Positions 16,009 through 23,048 of a stretch of DNA of 45,419 bases are shown in pieces. Origin of the DNA: Gordonibacter sp. 28C (GTDB lineage Bacteria; Actinomycetota; Coriobacteriia; Coriobacteriales; Eggerthellaceae); the NCBI RefSeq assembly GCF_003339845.1, contig NZ_PPTR01000019.1, positions 1 through 45,419 on the forward strand. Direction: 5' to 3'. A model generated the notes under the pieces. It was not told the origin of the DNA and ran no database searches. It worked only from the letters and a program-made list of their open reading frames with translations. A program made the translations under genes and the position numbers. Numbering within the stretch: position 1 is the stretch's first letter; every line of letters begins with the position of its first letter.

Positions 16009-17286
16009 ATGCCAGACCGCGACGTCCTGCACAGCGACATAAACTGCTGCTACGCGCAGATCGAGTGCCAGGCACGGCCCGAGCTGCGCGGCAAGCCCGT
16101 CGTGGTGGGCGGCGACGAGGAGGCGCGCCACGGCATCGTGCTCGCGAAGAACCTCATAGCCAAGCGCGCCGGCGTCAAGACCGCGATGGCGCTGTGGGAG
16201 GCGCGGAAGGCATGCCCCGGCCTCGTCGTCGTGCCCCCTGACTACCGGCTCTACATGGACGTGTCGCGGCGAGCCAGGGAGATCTACTACGATTACACCG
16301 ACCGTGTAGAGCCCTTCGGACCCGACGAGGCTTGGCTCGACGTCACGGGCACCCGCCGGTGCCTCGGGCTCTCCCCCGCCGAGATAGCCCGCGAGGTAAG
16401 CGAGCGCATGGTCGCCGAGCTCGGCATCAGCGTGTCGGTCGGGGTGTCGTGGAACAAGATCTTCGCCAAGTTCGGCAGCGACTACAAGAAGCCCGATGCC
16501 GTCACGGTGATAACGCGGGAGAACTACCGCGAGGTCGTATGGCAGGCCCCTGTGCGCGACCTGCTCTACGTAGGGCCCGCCACGGAGCGCAAGCTGCACT
16601 CCTCGGGCATCGACACGATAGGCCAGCTCGCGTGCGCCTCGGACGAGCTGTTGCGCAACAGGCTCGGCAAGATGGGGTTCGTGCTGCGCGGCTTCGCGCG
16701 CGGGCAGGACGCTACCGAGGTCAAGCCCTACGACCGGGACGCCGCCGACGTCATGCGCGAGATCAAGAGCTACGGCAACGGGCTCACGGCCCCCAGGGAC
16801 ATATGCGACCCGCAGTCCGCCAAGGCGTACGTCTGGATGCTCGCCGAGAGCGTCGCCCAGCGCATGCGCGAGGGCCGCGCCAGGGCCCGCACCGTGTCGG
16901 TCGGCGCAAGGGCCGCGGACGACCTCTGCACCCGATCGCGCCAGTGCAAGCTGCCGGTGGCCACCGACGTGACGCTCGAGGTAGCGCGCGCCGCTTGGGG
17001 CCTCCTACGCGAGCTTGAGCCGCTAGACGCGAGCCATCCCCTGCGCGGGATCCACGTGCGCGCCTCCGACCTCGAGCCTGCCGACGCCGACCTGCAGGCG
17101 TCGCTCTTCGACCCGCTTCCCCGCCGCACCGAGATGCGCGAGCTCGACGCCTCCGTCGACGACCTGCGCCGTCGCTACGGCAACAAGTGCGTCGTATGGG
17201 GCGCGCAGCTCGTCGACGAAGGCGCGGCCAGCGTCGACGCCAAGGCCGACAACACCGTCCACCCCGTCAGCTTCTTCCACTCGTGA
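16009..17286 (+). CDS. Y-family DNA polymerase (UmuC/DinB-like)
   Basis: 425 residues, full length. Catalytic carboxylates: Asp10 in HSDINCCYAQIE, and Asp106-Glu107 in GPDEAWLDVTG. Tyr15 is the likely steric gate that excludes ribonucleotides. The fingers/palm (SWNKIFAKFGSDYKKPDA), thumb HhH (LLYVGPATERKL) and little finger are present, and QASLF at 363-367 near the end is a beta-clamp-binding motif. GGAGGTAA precedes the ATG. It should carry out translesion synthesis, and the SOS box suggests damage induction. The small gene at 17298 follows 11 nt later as its partner. Confidence 0.93.
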   Translation: MPDRDVLHSDINCCYAQIECQARPELRGKPVVVGGDEEARHGIVLAKNLIAKRAGVKTAMALWEARKACPGLVVVPPDYRLYMDVSRRAREIYYDYTDRVEPFGPDEAWLDVTGTRRCLGLSPAEIAREVSERMVAELGISVSVGVSWNKIFAKFGSDYKKPDAVTVITRENYREVVWQAPVRDLLYVGPATERKLHSSGIDTIGQLACASDELLRNRLGKMGFVLRGFARGQDATEVKPYDRDAADVMREIKSYGNGLTAPRDICDPQSAKAYVWMLAESVAQRMREGRARARTVSVGARAADDLCTRSRQCKLPVATDVTLEVARAAWGLLRELEPLDASHPLRGIHVRASDLEPADADLQASLFDPLPRRTEMRELDASVDDLRRRYGNKCVVWGAQLVDEGAASVDAKADNTVHPVSFFHS

Positions 17287-17297
17287 GGAGCTGCTAA

Positions 17298-17576
17298 ATG
17301 CATGGAATCGAGAGCCGCAAGAAGACCTACGTGGAGGCCGTGGTGGACATCGACCCCGACGGCCGCCAGCGACCGCTGGCGATCTACTGGGGAGACGGAC
17401 GATGCTTTGTCGTGGATCGCGTGCTCGAATCGAGGCGCGCGGCGAGCATGAAGGTCGGCGGCCACGGGATCCGCTATACCGTTGAGATCTGCGGAAGGAC
17501 AAAGCACCTTTGGCATAGCGACGACGGCCGATGGTACGTAGAGGAGATCGTGCCCGGCAACGCCGGGGCACTCTAG
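17298..17576 (+). CDS. Small partner protein of the Y-family polymerase
   Basis: 92 residues, GAGGAG before the ATG. Compact beta-rich pattern: YVEAVVDIDPDGRQRPLAIYW, FVVDRVLESRRA, IRYTVEICGRTKHLWHSDDG, WYVEEIV. Small proteins of this shape (comparable to DUF6504) occur next to Y-family polymerase genes in actinobacteria; that assignment is by context and pattern only. Co-transcribed with the polymerase gene, so probably also SOS-controlled. The stop converges with the XRE gene, overlapping by 4 nt. Confidence 0.65.
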   Translation: MHGIESRKKTYVEAVVDIDPDGRQRPLAIYWGDGRCFVVDRVLESRRAASMKVGGHGIRYTVEICGRTKHLWHSDDGRWYVEEIVPGNAGAL

Positions 17577-17794
17577 CGCACCAGGTCGGACACCTCTACC
17601 TCCAAGGCCTCCGCGATGCGACACAGCTTGTTGAACGTCACGTTTATCTCGCCTGCCTCGAGCAGGCTGATGTAGGTCTGGTTGGTGCCGACCATCCGGC
17701 CCAGGCGTTCTTGGGATAGCCGCTGCTCCACCCGCTCGACGCGGACGGCATTCCCAAGTCGCTTCCTTCGCTTGTTAAGCTCTACGTCATCCAT
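17573..17794 (-). CDS. XRE-family HTH regulator
   Basis: 73 residues from the ATG at 17794. The complete Cro/CI-type HTH is readable: LGNAVRVERVEQRLSQERLG, RMVGTNQTYISLLEAGEIN, then FNKLCRIAEALEVEVSDLV. The GGGGGA just before the ATG is too close for an ideal ribosome site. It is divergent from the HTH gene at 17932, and the AT-rich interval 17795-17931 (with TATATATAAT) probably holds both promoters. Confidence 0.85.
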   Translation of the reverse strand: MDDVELNKRRKRLGNAVRVERVEQRLSQERLGRMVGTNQTYISLLEAGEINVTFNKLCRIAEALEVEVSDLVR

Positions 17795-17931
17795 TCCCCC
17801 ATTCTCATTTGTTATATGCAATGATTTATTCAATATATATAATGTTTAGCACTCAGCAAGGAAATGAAATAGTCGCGAAAGGAGCGACTCGTGGACCCAG
17901 GATCCGCAAGGCCTGCCATGGATAACAGCCC

Positions 17932-18282
17932 ATGGCCATAGTCGTGAAGCTCGAGGCGCTGATGCTGCAGCACGGCATATCCCTCGACAAGATAGCAGCT
18001 GCGACCGGGATAACGAACGTCAACGTATCCAGGTTGAAAACGGGGAAGGTGGTCGCCTACAGGGGGACTACGATCGACGCCCTCATCAAGGCGCTCCGAG
18101 CGCTCGGCGTCGAAGGATGCGACGTGGCAGACGTGCTCGGCTTCGTGCCGGACGATGAGATCGCGAGCATCGGCGAGGGGGTCTACATCAGCGTGCCGAA
18201 GAACCTCCATCACATGAGCAATCCTTACAGCGACGCCGCGAGGGCGAAGCTGCGCGGCGAGGGCGGTCCGAAGACACAATGA
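17932..18282 (+). CDS. XRE-like HTH protein with C-terminal extension
   Basis: 116 residues. N-terminal HTH: KLEALMLQHGISLDKIAAAT, GITNVNVSRLKTGK and DALIKALRALGV. The extension contains DEIASIGEGVYISVPKNLHH and is also found, decayed, at 15758-15907. A weak ribosome site makes the exact start uncertain. It is likely a transcription regulator of the neighbouring small genes. Confidence 0.75.
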   Translation: MAIVVKLEALMLQHGISLDKIAAATGITNVNVSRLKTGKVVAYRGTTIDALIKALRALGVEGCDVADVLGFVPDDEIASIGEGVYISVPKNLHHMSNPYSDAARAKLRGEGGPKTQ

Positions 18283-18308
18283 AAAGCGAGCAGTAGCGGG
18301 TTGGCGAA

Positions 18309-18725
18309 TTGAATCTAAGCGCAGGTCATATCCCAGATTCCCTCAACCGGATCGTCGAGGCGGCCGACGATCTCTTCGCGCCGTACGGAGACGAGGCCGA
18401 CGTCTACGTAGTGGAATCGATCCTGCATAGGGAGATAGGCAGGATGGCCCTGCAGGCGAGATCCGGGGCGATCCGGCCGCCTCGACCGGAGAAAGGCGCG
18501 AGCCCCGCCTGCAGCGCTGATCGAAACGACAGCGGGCTCCTGATAGAGGCGATCGCCGAACGCTCGGCGCTCTTGATTGCTGGGCTCGGGGGCGACGCGG
18601 CATCGAACATCGAGGCCGCCATCCACAACGTTATAGCCAGGCGAGGTGCGTCGAGCCGCCGGGCGGTTGGGATCCGTTCGGTCGGTAAGACAGAGGGCAG
18701 GCAAGGATTCCCAAATTCCCCTTGA
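18309..18725 (+). CDS. Hypothetical protein
   Basis: 138 residues with a TTG start at 18309 and no clear ribosome site, so the start is uncertain. The predicted protein is helical: SLNRIVEAADDLFAPYGDEA, VESILHREIGRMALQA, LLIEAIAERSALLIAGLGG and NIEAAIHNVIARR. No family recognised. Codon pattern is protein-like in this frame in the middle part and weaker at the end. Confidence 0.45.
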   Translation: MNLSAGHIPDSLNRIVEAADDLFAPYGDEADVYVVESILHREIGRMALQARSGAIRPPRPEKGASPACSADRNDSGLLIEAIAERSALLIAGLGGDAASNIEAAIHNVIARRGASSRRAVGIRSVGKTEGRQGFPNSP

Positions 18726-18779
18726 CTGCCGGCACCGGGAGGCAGATCATTTTTTCACTGCCGCACGGCGAAGCCGTGC
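18726..18779. terminator. Convergent terminator between the 18309 gene and rep
   Basis: On the + strand CTGCC...GGCAG is followed by ATCATTTTTT. On the - strand GCACGGC-TTC-GCCGTGC (18779-18763) forms a UUCG-type hairpin 22 nt after the rep stop. Together they probably end both convergent transcripts; the stems are short. Confidence 0.45.
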
Positions 18780-18801
18780 CGATGCGGCCGATGCCTTTCG
18801 G

Positions 18802-20031
18802 TCATCGGGGGATGCCGTCCGCATCTGCGAGGATGTGCAGGAGCTCCTCGGCGTGCCATTGCATGTCCTCCGGTGTTTCGAGCGAAGGGTTGCTGCGCGT
18901 CATCTGGTCGATCTCGGCCAAGAGGGGTACGATCCTTCCCGGTGCCACTCGGCCGAGTCTTTGTAGGGATGTTTGGGAGAGCTTTGAGACGTCGAAGCAC
19001 CAGGTTGTGCCGCCCGCAGGGCGGTTGTCCAAGGTATCGCGCAGCGATTCCGGCATCCCGCCCTCGTGGCGGGCGTCCGAGGAGCCGCGGAGCGGCGTAC
19101 GCTTTTCCACAATGCGGCGGCAATAGGACAGGAGAGATCTCACAGGTTGAAGGATTTTAGATGTTTTACGCTCTTTAAGATCGGTTAGTGCGCAAAAACC
19201 CTGATCACTAGCTTCGTTTTCAAGCCCCATGGCCTTCGTCCTTTTTTCTGGTGCGCTTTTCTCCACATGGTTATCCACTTTCGGCGCTTGCGCCGCGAGC
19301 GCCGCATGCTCGCGAGCGCGCTGGCGCTCGCGGCGCTTCTGGCGCGCCGACTTGCTGTAGTGCGCGTATCCCTCGTAGTTGTAGTACACGTTATGGAAGG
19401 GCTTGCGCTCAACTGTTCTCTGGAGCTCTCCATGCCAATTGGACGCATAGCAGCACGCGATCCCGAGGATGTCGCGCAGCTTGTCCCACTTCACGATGTA
19501 CTTGTTCGATTGACGCGATCCGTCCTCGGCCCTGCCCCCCGTGCGGACGCGCTTGAGGACGCCCAGGCGCTCGAGCTCCGCGCGGATCGAGTGCGCCGAC
19601 CTCGGCGATACGCGCGCCGCACGCGCCAGGCCGTCGTAGCTGCAGTAGAGCACGCCGCTCGACGTGGCGAGCCCCACGATCGCGCGGATGACCTTGCGGC
19701 GCGCGCCCGTGACCTTGTACCCGCCGTCCTCGCGCGGGACGTTGTTCAGCTCGTCGAGGCGCGCGAGGATCTGCCTGTCGCCCTGCCGCTTGCGGTATCG
19801 CTTGATGGACTCGTGGTAGAGGTAGCTCGCGTAGGCCTGGTCGAGCTGCCATTGCCCGAAATCAAAGAATTCCGCGCCCTGCTCCTCGTAGTACGCCTTG
19901 GCGTCCCTCTGCCAGACGCTCGCCGCAACGCGCTTCTGCAGCTGCCAGCGGGTCTTGGGATCGGGTTCTTCTTCGGCAAGCGTGCCGACGTAATCTATGT
20001 GCTGCTGTATGTCCCGTATCGGTCGTTCCAT
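18802..20031 (-). CDS. Putative plasmid replication initiator (winged-helix Rep)
   Basis: 409 residues from ATG 20031; a TTG at 20055 is the alternative start. N-terminal part is helical (RPIRDIQQHIDYVGTLAEEE...). A winged-helix domain lies at about 105-185, including GARRKVIRAIVGLATSSGVL, GLARAARVSPRSAHSIRAEL and ERLGVLKRVRTGGR. A basic KSARQKRRERQRAREH segment and a poorly conserved C-terminal region follow. The winged helix, the size, the complex leader with an antisense RNA gene, and the lack of any other replication gene make this the best Rep candidate; no iterons are obvious next to it. A regulator is the alternative. Confidence 0.65.
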   Translation of the reverse strand: MERPIRDIQQHIDYVGTLAEEEPDPKTRWQLQKRVAASVWQRDAKAYYEEQGAEFFDFGQWQLDQAYASYLYHESIKRYRKRQGDRQILARLDELNNVPREDGGYKVTGARRKVIRAIVGLATSSGVLYCSYDGLARAARVSPRSAHSIRAELERLGVLKRVRTGGRAEDGSRQSNKYIVKWDKLRDILGIACCYASNWHGELQRTVERKPFHNVYYNYEGYAHYSKSARQKRRERQRAREHAALAAQAPKVDNHVEKSAPEKRTKAMGLENEASDQGFCALTDLKERKTSKILQPVRSLLSYCRRIVEKRTPLRGSSDARHEGGMPESLRDTLDNRPAGGTTWCFDVSKLSQTSLQRLGRVAPGRIVPLLAEIDQMTRSNPSLETPEDMQWHAEELLHILADADGIPR

Positions 20032-20412
20032 GCCCTGGCGGCACGGGTTCGGCAACTCTCGAAAACCGGCCCCGTACGCCGTCGTATGGGGCGATATGAG
20101 GGCTTTCCGGGGCAGATTTGCATATAACTACCCAAGGGTGGTACAATCCACCTCTATCAAAAGTCTTTGGTTTTCGAGTTTTCGGAAACCGCAGGGGCCT
20201 CGGGGGCGAACCGGGGCCTCGTTGTTTTCCTAAGCCGTCGCTCCCCCTGCCGCATCACCTCCTTTCAGCTTCCTTTTGCCGCAATACCGCCATGTTGTCC
20301 AATCTGGACGGTCGGCCGAGATCCTCGATCGACGCGCATCCTGGTTGGCCACGCGGTTCCGGATTGCGCAGACCGGGCTTTTTGCCCATGGCCGGCGCAT
20401 GCCGGAAAAGGC

Positions 20413-20458
20413 AGCAAGCAGCCACCACGGGGTCGAGAGCCCGTGGTGGCTGCTTGCT
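20413..20458. terminator. 19-bp perfect hairpin in the rep leader (attenuator-like)
   Basis: AGCAAGCAGCCACCACGGG (20413-20431) pairs perfectly with 20440-20458; loop 8 nt. On the - strand (rep direction) the stem is followed by TGCCTTTTCC, on the + strand by TTTGAAG. It could act as a transcriptional attenuator about 380 nt before the rep start. Confidence 0.7.
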
Positions 20459-20575
20459 TTGAAGATGAAGGTAGTGGTGCTGCGGTTGTGTTCCATTGCG
20501 CCTTCTGGTCGTCCGGCGCGGAATCGTGACGGCTGCGAGCCGATGCGGTTGCCTGCAACGCAGCAAACCGAGGGG

Positions 20576-20666
20576 TTGACACACCTCTCCCGGTCAGCGA
20601 TAATAGAGCAACGACAAAGAGCTCTTCCAATATCACGAAACCGCCGTCTGCGGTTTCTTTCTTTTT
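20576..20666 (+). ncRNA. Small antisense RNA gene of the rep leader (RNAI/ctRNA-like)
   Basis: A strong promoter, TTGACA (20576-20581), 17-nt spacer, GATAAT (20599-20604), is followed about 33 nt later by an intrinsic terminator: GAAACCGC (20637-20644), CGTCT loop, GCGGTTTC (20650-20657), then TTTCTTTTTT. The predicted transcript is only about 55 nt, from near 20611 to 20666. It runs opposite to rep and is complementary to the long rep leader, so it is positioned like the counter-transcribed RNAs that set plasmid copy number. A - strand promoter candidate for rep (TATCAT near 20730) lies just beyond it. Function is inferred from position. Confidence 0.7.
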
Positions 20667-20783
20667 TGGGGTTCGTTCCCGGCGTCCCGCCGGAATCCAT
20701 CACCTGGTTCCTTTCCTGAGCGACAATGATACCATACGCGCCGATTCCGCGAATATCGCATGTTGTGTTTTCGCGCCGCACCG

Positions 20784-21110
20784 TCACCATACGTCGACCA
20801 CCTTGCCGTCGCTGAAGTACAGCATGCTCGCCGCGTCCATCAGCGTCGCCTTGTCGGTGAGCAGCGCCTCGACGATCCTCCCTGCCAGCACCGCGCCGTC
20901 GGGATTCCCCCGTTGCGACAGGATCGCCGCGAGCCCGCCCAAGCTCGACGGCGCGTCAGACGCGATGGCTGCCGCCACCTCGCGCTTCGCAGCGCGGTAT
21001 TCTCCGGGGAAGAGCTCCTCGATCATCTTGAGCGCCCTCCGATCCTCTTCCGACAGCCTTTCCTCGCCGGCGTCGGAAAGCGGCGCGTCGGCTGCGATGC
21101 CTCTTCTCAT
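20784..21110 (-). CDS. Hypothetical protein, last gene of the - strand operon
   Basis: 108 residues from ATG 21110, chosen for its GGAG site; the frame upstream is only a shadow of the previous gene. Helical: EERLSEEDRRALKMIEELFP, EYRAAKREVAAAIAS, LAGRIVEALLTDKATLMDAA, ending DGKVVDVW. It overlaps the previous gene (ATGA). No clear terminator follows, so transcripts could run into the rep leader. Confidence 0.75.
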   Translation of the reverse strand: MRRGIAADAPLSDAGEERLSEEDRRALKMIEELFPGEYRAAKREVAAAIASDAPSSLGGLAAILSQRGNPDGAVLAGRIVEALLTDKATLMDAASMLYFSDGKVVDVW

Positions 21111-21415
21111 CTTTCTCCTTCCCGTGCCGCGTTCAGCTCGGCTGCGCGGCGATCGGCCGCGCGCCTCGAGACGAACACGGAACCGACGAGCCCGAACCTG
21201 CGCAGAGCCGACGGCTCGACCGTCGAGGCGACGCCGAGGAACTGCGCGCCGTCGCCGAAGTCGATGAACCTGACCGGCGGATCCACGCATACGCCGCTCG
21301 AGACGGAAAACAAGCCATCGGCGCCGCGGCATATGCAGTAGACCGTGTCGCCAGGCTCGATCATCCCGACATCCGCCCTGCCGGCCTCATCCCAGTAAAG
21401 CCCGTCGACCGTCAT
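21107..21415 (-). CDS. Hypothetical protein with LYWDEA motif
   Basis: 102 residues from ATG 21415, which overlaps the previous stop; GGAGGG lies upstream. Starts MTVDGLYWDEAGRADVGMI, then EPGDTVYCICRGADGLFSV and VRFIDFGDGAQFLGVASTVE: short strands with several Cys and Asp, ending in an Arg/Ala-rich helix. The LYWDEA segment matches the tail of the protein encoded at 12612-13052. No family recognised. Confidence 0.75.
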   Translation of the reverse strand: MTVDGLYWDEAGRADVGMIEPGDTVYCICRGADGLFSVSSGVCVDPPVRFIDFGDGAQFLGVASTVEPSALRRFGLVGSVFVSRRAADRRAAELNAAREGER

Positions 21416-22332
21416 CTCAATCCCTCCGTCGCTCTCGCTATCTCCGCCTCGAGCTGGCAGTCCTCGGCAAGCTCCGGCAGGTACCGCCGCATCAGCGCGC
21501 ACGCGTCCTCCGCAGACGCCCCTCCCTTGATCTCGGCTGCAGCGGCGCGGAAGCACTCGAGGGCGCACCCCGCGTCGTAGCCCCCTTTCGCGTAGCTGGC
21601 GGCCAGCAGGTTGATCAAGGGCTTCACGACGCGCACGTACCCATCCCAGCCTGCGTCCAGCACGCCCTCGCCGTCCAGCACCTCCGACGGTGCGAGAACC
21701 TCGGCCGGGACGGGCAGGGGCCTTGCGGGCTCGATGCGCCTCGGCCGGTACGAGCCTCCCCTCCCCTCGTAGGCCCGATGCACCGCCGAGGCGGCCGCCT
21801 TGAAGCTCGCGATGACTTCCTTCATCCCTTCCTGGCCCAAACCCCCGCCCGCAGGGGCGACGACGTCCCCCATGCCGAAGTACGCCTCGACCATGCCGTA
21901 CGCGCCGGCGCAGTCTATCTCGCCCGACGACAGGATGTCCTCGACGGCCCGCCTGTCGCACGAGAGGCCGCATACGGGCTCCGTCACCGCCCCGTCGCCC
22001 TCGGTCGCCTCGTACGGGTAGCGTCGCATGAGGGCCATCCCGGAGGCGCCCCTCACGAGGACGGGGACGGCCATGTCGGCCCTGGCGACGGCGCGGCCGT
22101 CCCTCTCCCAGTCCTCGGCCGGACGGCACCAGCCGGATCCCGCGCCGTGGGCCCACGCCAGGGCGGCGTTGAGGGGCCCGTAAGTCCTCACCCGGCGCGT
22201 GCCGGGATCGTACGTTGCCGTCGCCGCGATGCAGGACAGCAGGCGGGATTCATCGCCGGCCTCCCGGCACTCCTCTATGACCCGCTCGGCCTCTGCCGTG
22301 GCGTCGGCCACCGTCGTCGGCAAGGACGTCAT
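21412..22332 (-). CDS. Hypothetical protein of the DarB-like cassette (weak ArdC-like N-terminus)
   Basis: 306 residues from ATG 22332, overlapping the previous stop (ATGA). The segment GPLNAALAWAHGAGSGWC continuing to DWERDGRAVARADMAVPVLV has the spacing of the N-terminal ArdC/DUF1738 region of anti-restriction proteins (aromatic residues, then W-x-x-x-G-R-x-V...P-V-L-V), but the match is weak. The C-terminal two thirds are helical and Ala-rich. Its place downstream of a DarB-like gene supports a host-adaptation role; that is inference. Confidence 0.75.
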   Translation of the reverse strand: MTSLPTTVADATAEAERVIEECREAGDESRLLSCIAATATYDPGTRRVRTYGPLNAALAWAHGAGSGWCRPAEDWERDGRAVARADMAVPVLVRGASGMALMRRYPYEATEGDGAVTEPVCGLSCDRRAVEDILSSGEIDCAGAYGMVEAYFGMGDVVAPAGGGLGQEGMKEVIASFKAAASAVHRAYEGRGGSYRPRRIEPARPLPVPAEVLAPSEVLDGEGVLDAGWDGYVRVVKPLINLLAASYAKGGYDAGCALECFRAAAAEIKGGASAEDACALMRRYLPELAEDCQLEAEIARATEGLR

Positions 22333-23048
22333 CGCCCACCGCCTCCCTTCTCGGCAGCCCCGTAGCGCGCCGATGCACGGCACGCCCTTATGAGCTCGTC
22401 CAGGTTCGTGCTCTTATAGGTTTCCATGTCGCCGGCGTAGAGCCTCTCGTAGCGTGCGAGGTCGTCGTCCTCGCCGCCCGCCGCCGGCATTCCCTGATCG
22501 ACGAGCCGTTCGGCGAGGCGCGCGAGCGCCTCTGACGGCGTCGGGCAGGGGCCCGATTCCACGGCGGCCGAGCCGAGGGCGCCGTCCGGGAGCCAGGACG
22601 CCGCGTAGCCGTCCCCGCCGGCCGAGGCGACGGCGAAGCAGGGCGCGCCCCCCGGCGCGCCGCCCAGGCGGCCGAGCGACAGCGGGTGCTCCGCTGCGGC
22701 GCGCGATCCCCGCGCGGCCACCGAGAGGATGCCGGCGGGCCCGTCGAGGTGCCATCCCCTGGTCGCGAGATCCTCGGCCTTGGCCGCCTCCTCGCCGATG
22801 CGCGCATCGGACACCCTCCTGGCGACGTCGTCGACGTCGCCAGGTGACGTCGCCCCCGCTATCCTCAGCCGCTTGGCTACGGCGAGGCCGGTCGCCTGCT
22901 CCACGACGGTGAGCACGGCCCCTTCCGCCCGCTCGACCGTGCCCCAGGGCGCGGCGTACGCGCACGCGCCCGACAGCTCGACGACCGCCTCGTAACCCGG
23001 GCGGCACTCGCACACGTAGGACGAGCCCGCTCGCGACCACGCCGTCAT
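22329..23048 (-). CDS. Hypothetical protein following the methyltransferase-helicase
   Basis: 239 residues from ATG 23048, which overlaps the stop of the giant gene (ATGA). Short strands at the start (YVCECRPGYEAVVELSGACA, then VLTVVEQATGLAVAKRLRI), then Ala/Gly-rich helices with EALARLAERLVDQGM and a C-terminal DMETYKSTNLDELIRACRAS motif. Several Cys are present but no clear metal site. No family recognised. Confidence 0.75.
   Translation of the reverse strand: MTAWSRAGSSYVCECRPGYEAVVELSGACAYAAPWGTVERAEGAVLTVVEQATGLAVAKRLRIAGATSPGDVDDVARRVSDARIGEEAAKAEDLATRGWHLDGPAGILSVAARGSRAAAEHPLSLGRLGGAPGGAPCFAVASAGGDGYAASWLPDGALGSAAVESGPCPTPSEALARLAERLVDQGMPAAGGEDDDLARYERLYAGDMETYKSTNLDELIRACRASARYGAAEKGGGGR

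Larger units (their letters stand above)
20230..20700 (-). other. Possible leader ORF in the rep transcript
   Basis: An open frame of 156 codons has an ATG at 20700 with AGGAAAGGA about 9 nt upstream. Its composition (Arg/Ser/Trp-rich, spanning the hairpin at 20413-20458 and the antisense RNA region) is unlike a folded protein. It may be a translated leader that couples antisense control to rep, or may be chance. Apart from this, 20056-20783 holds the hairpin and the small-RNA gene. Confidence 0.3.
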
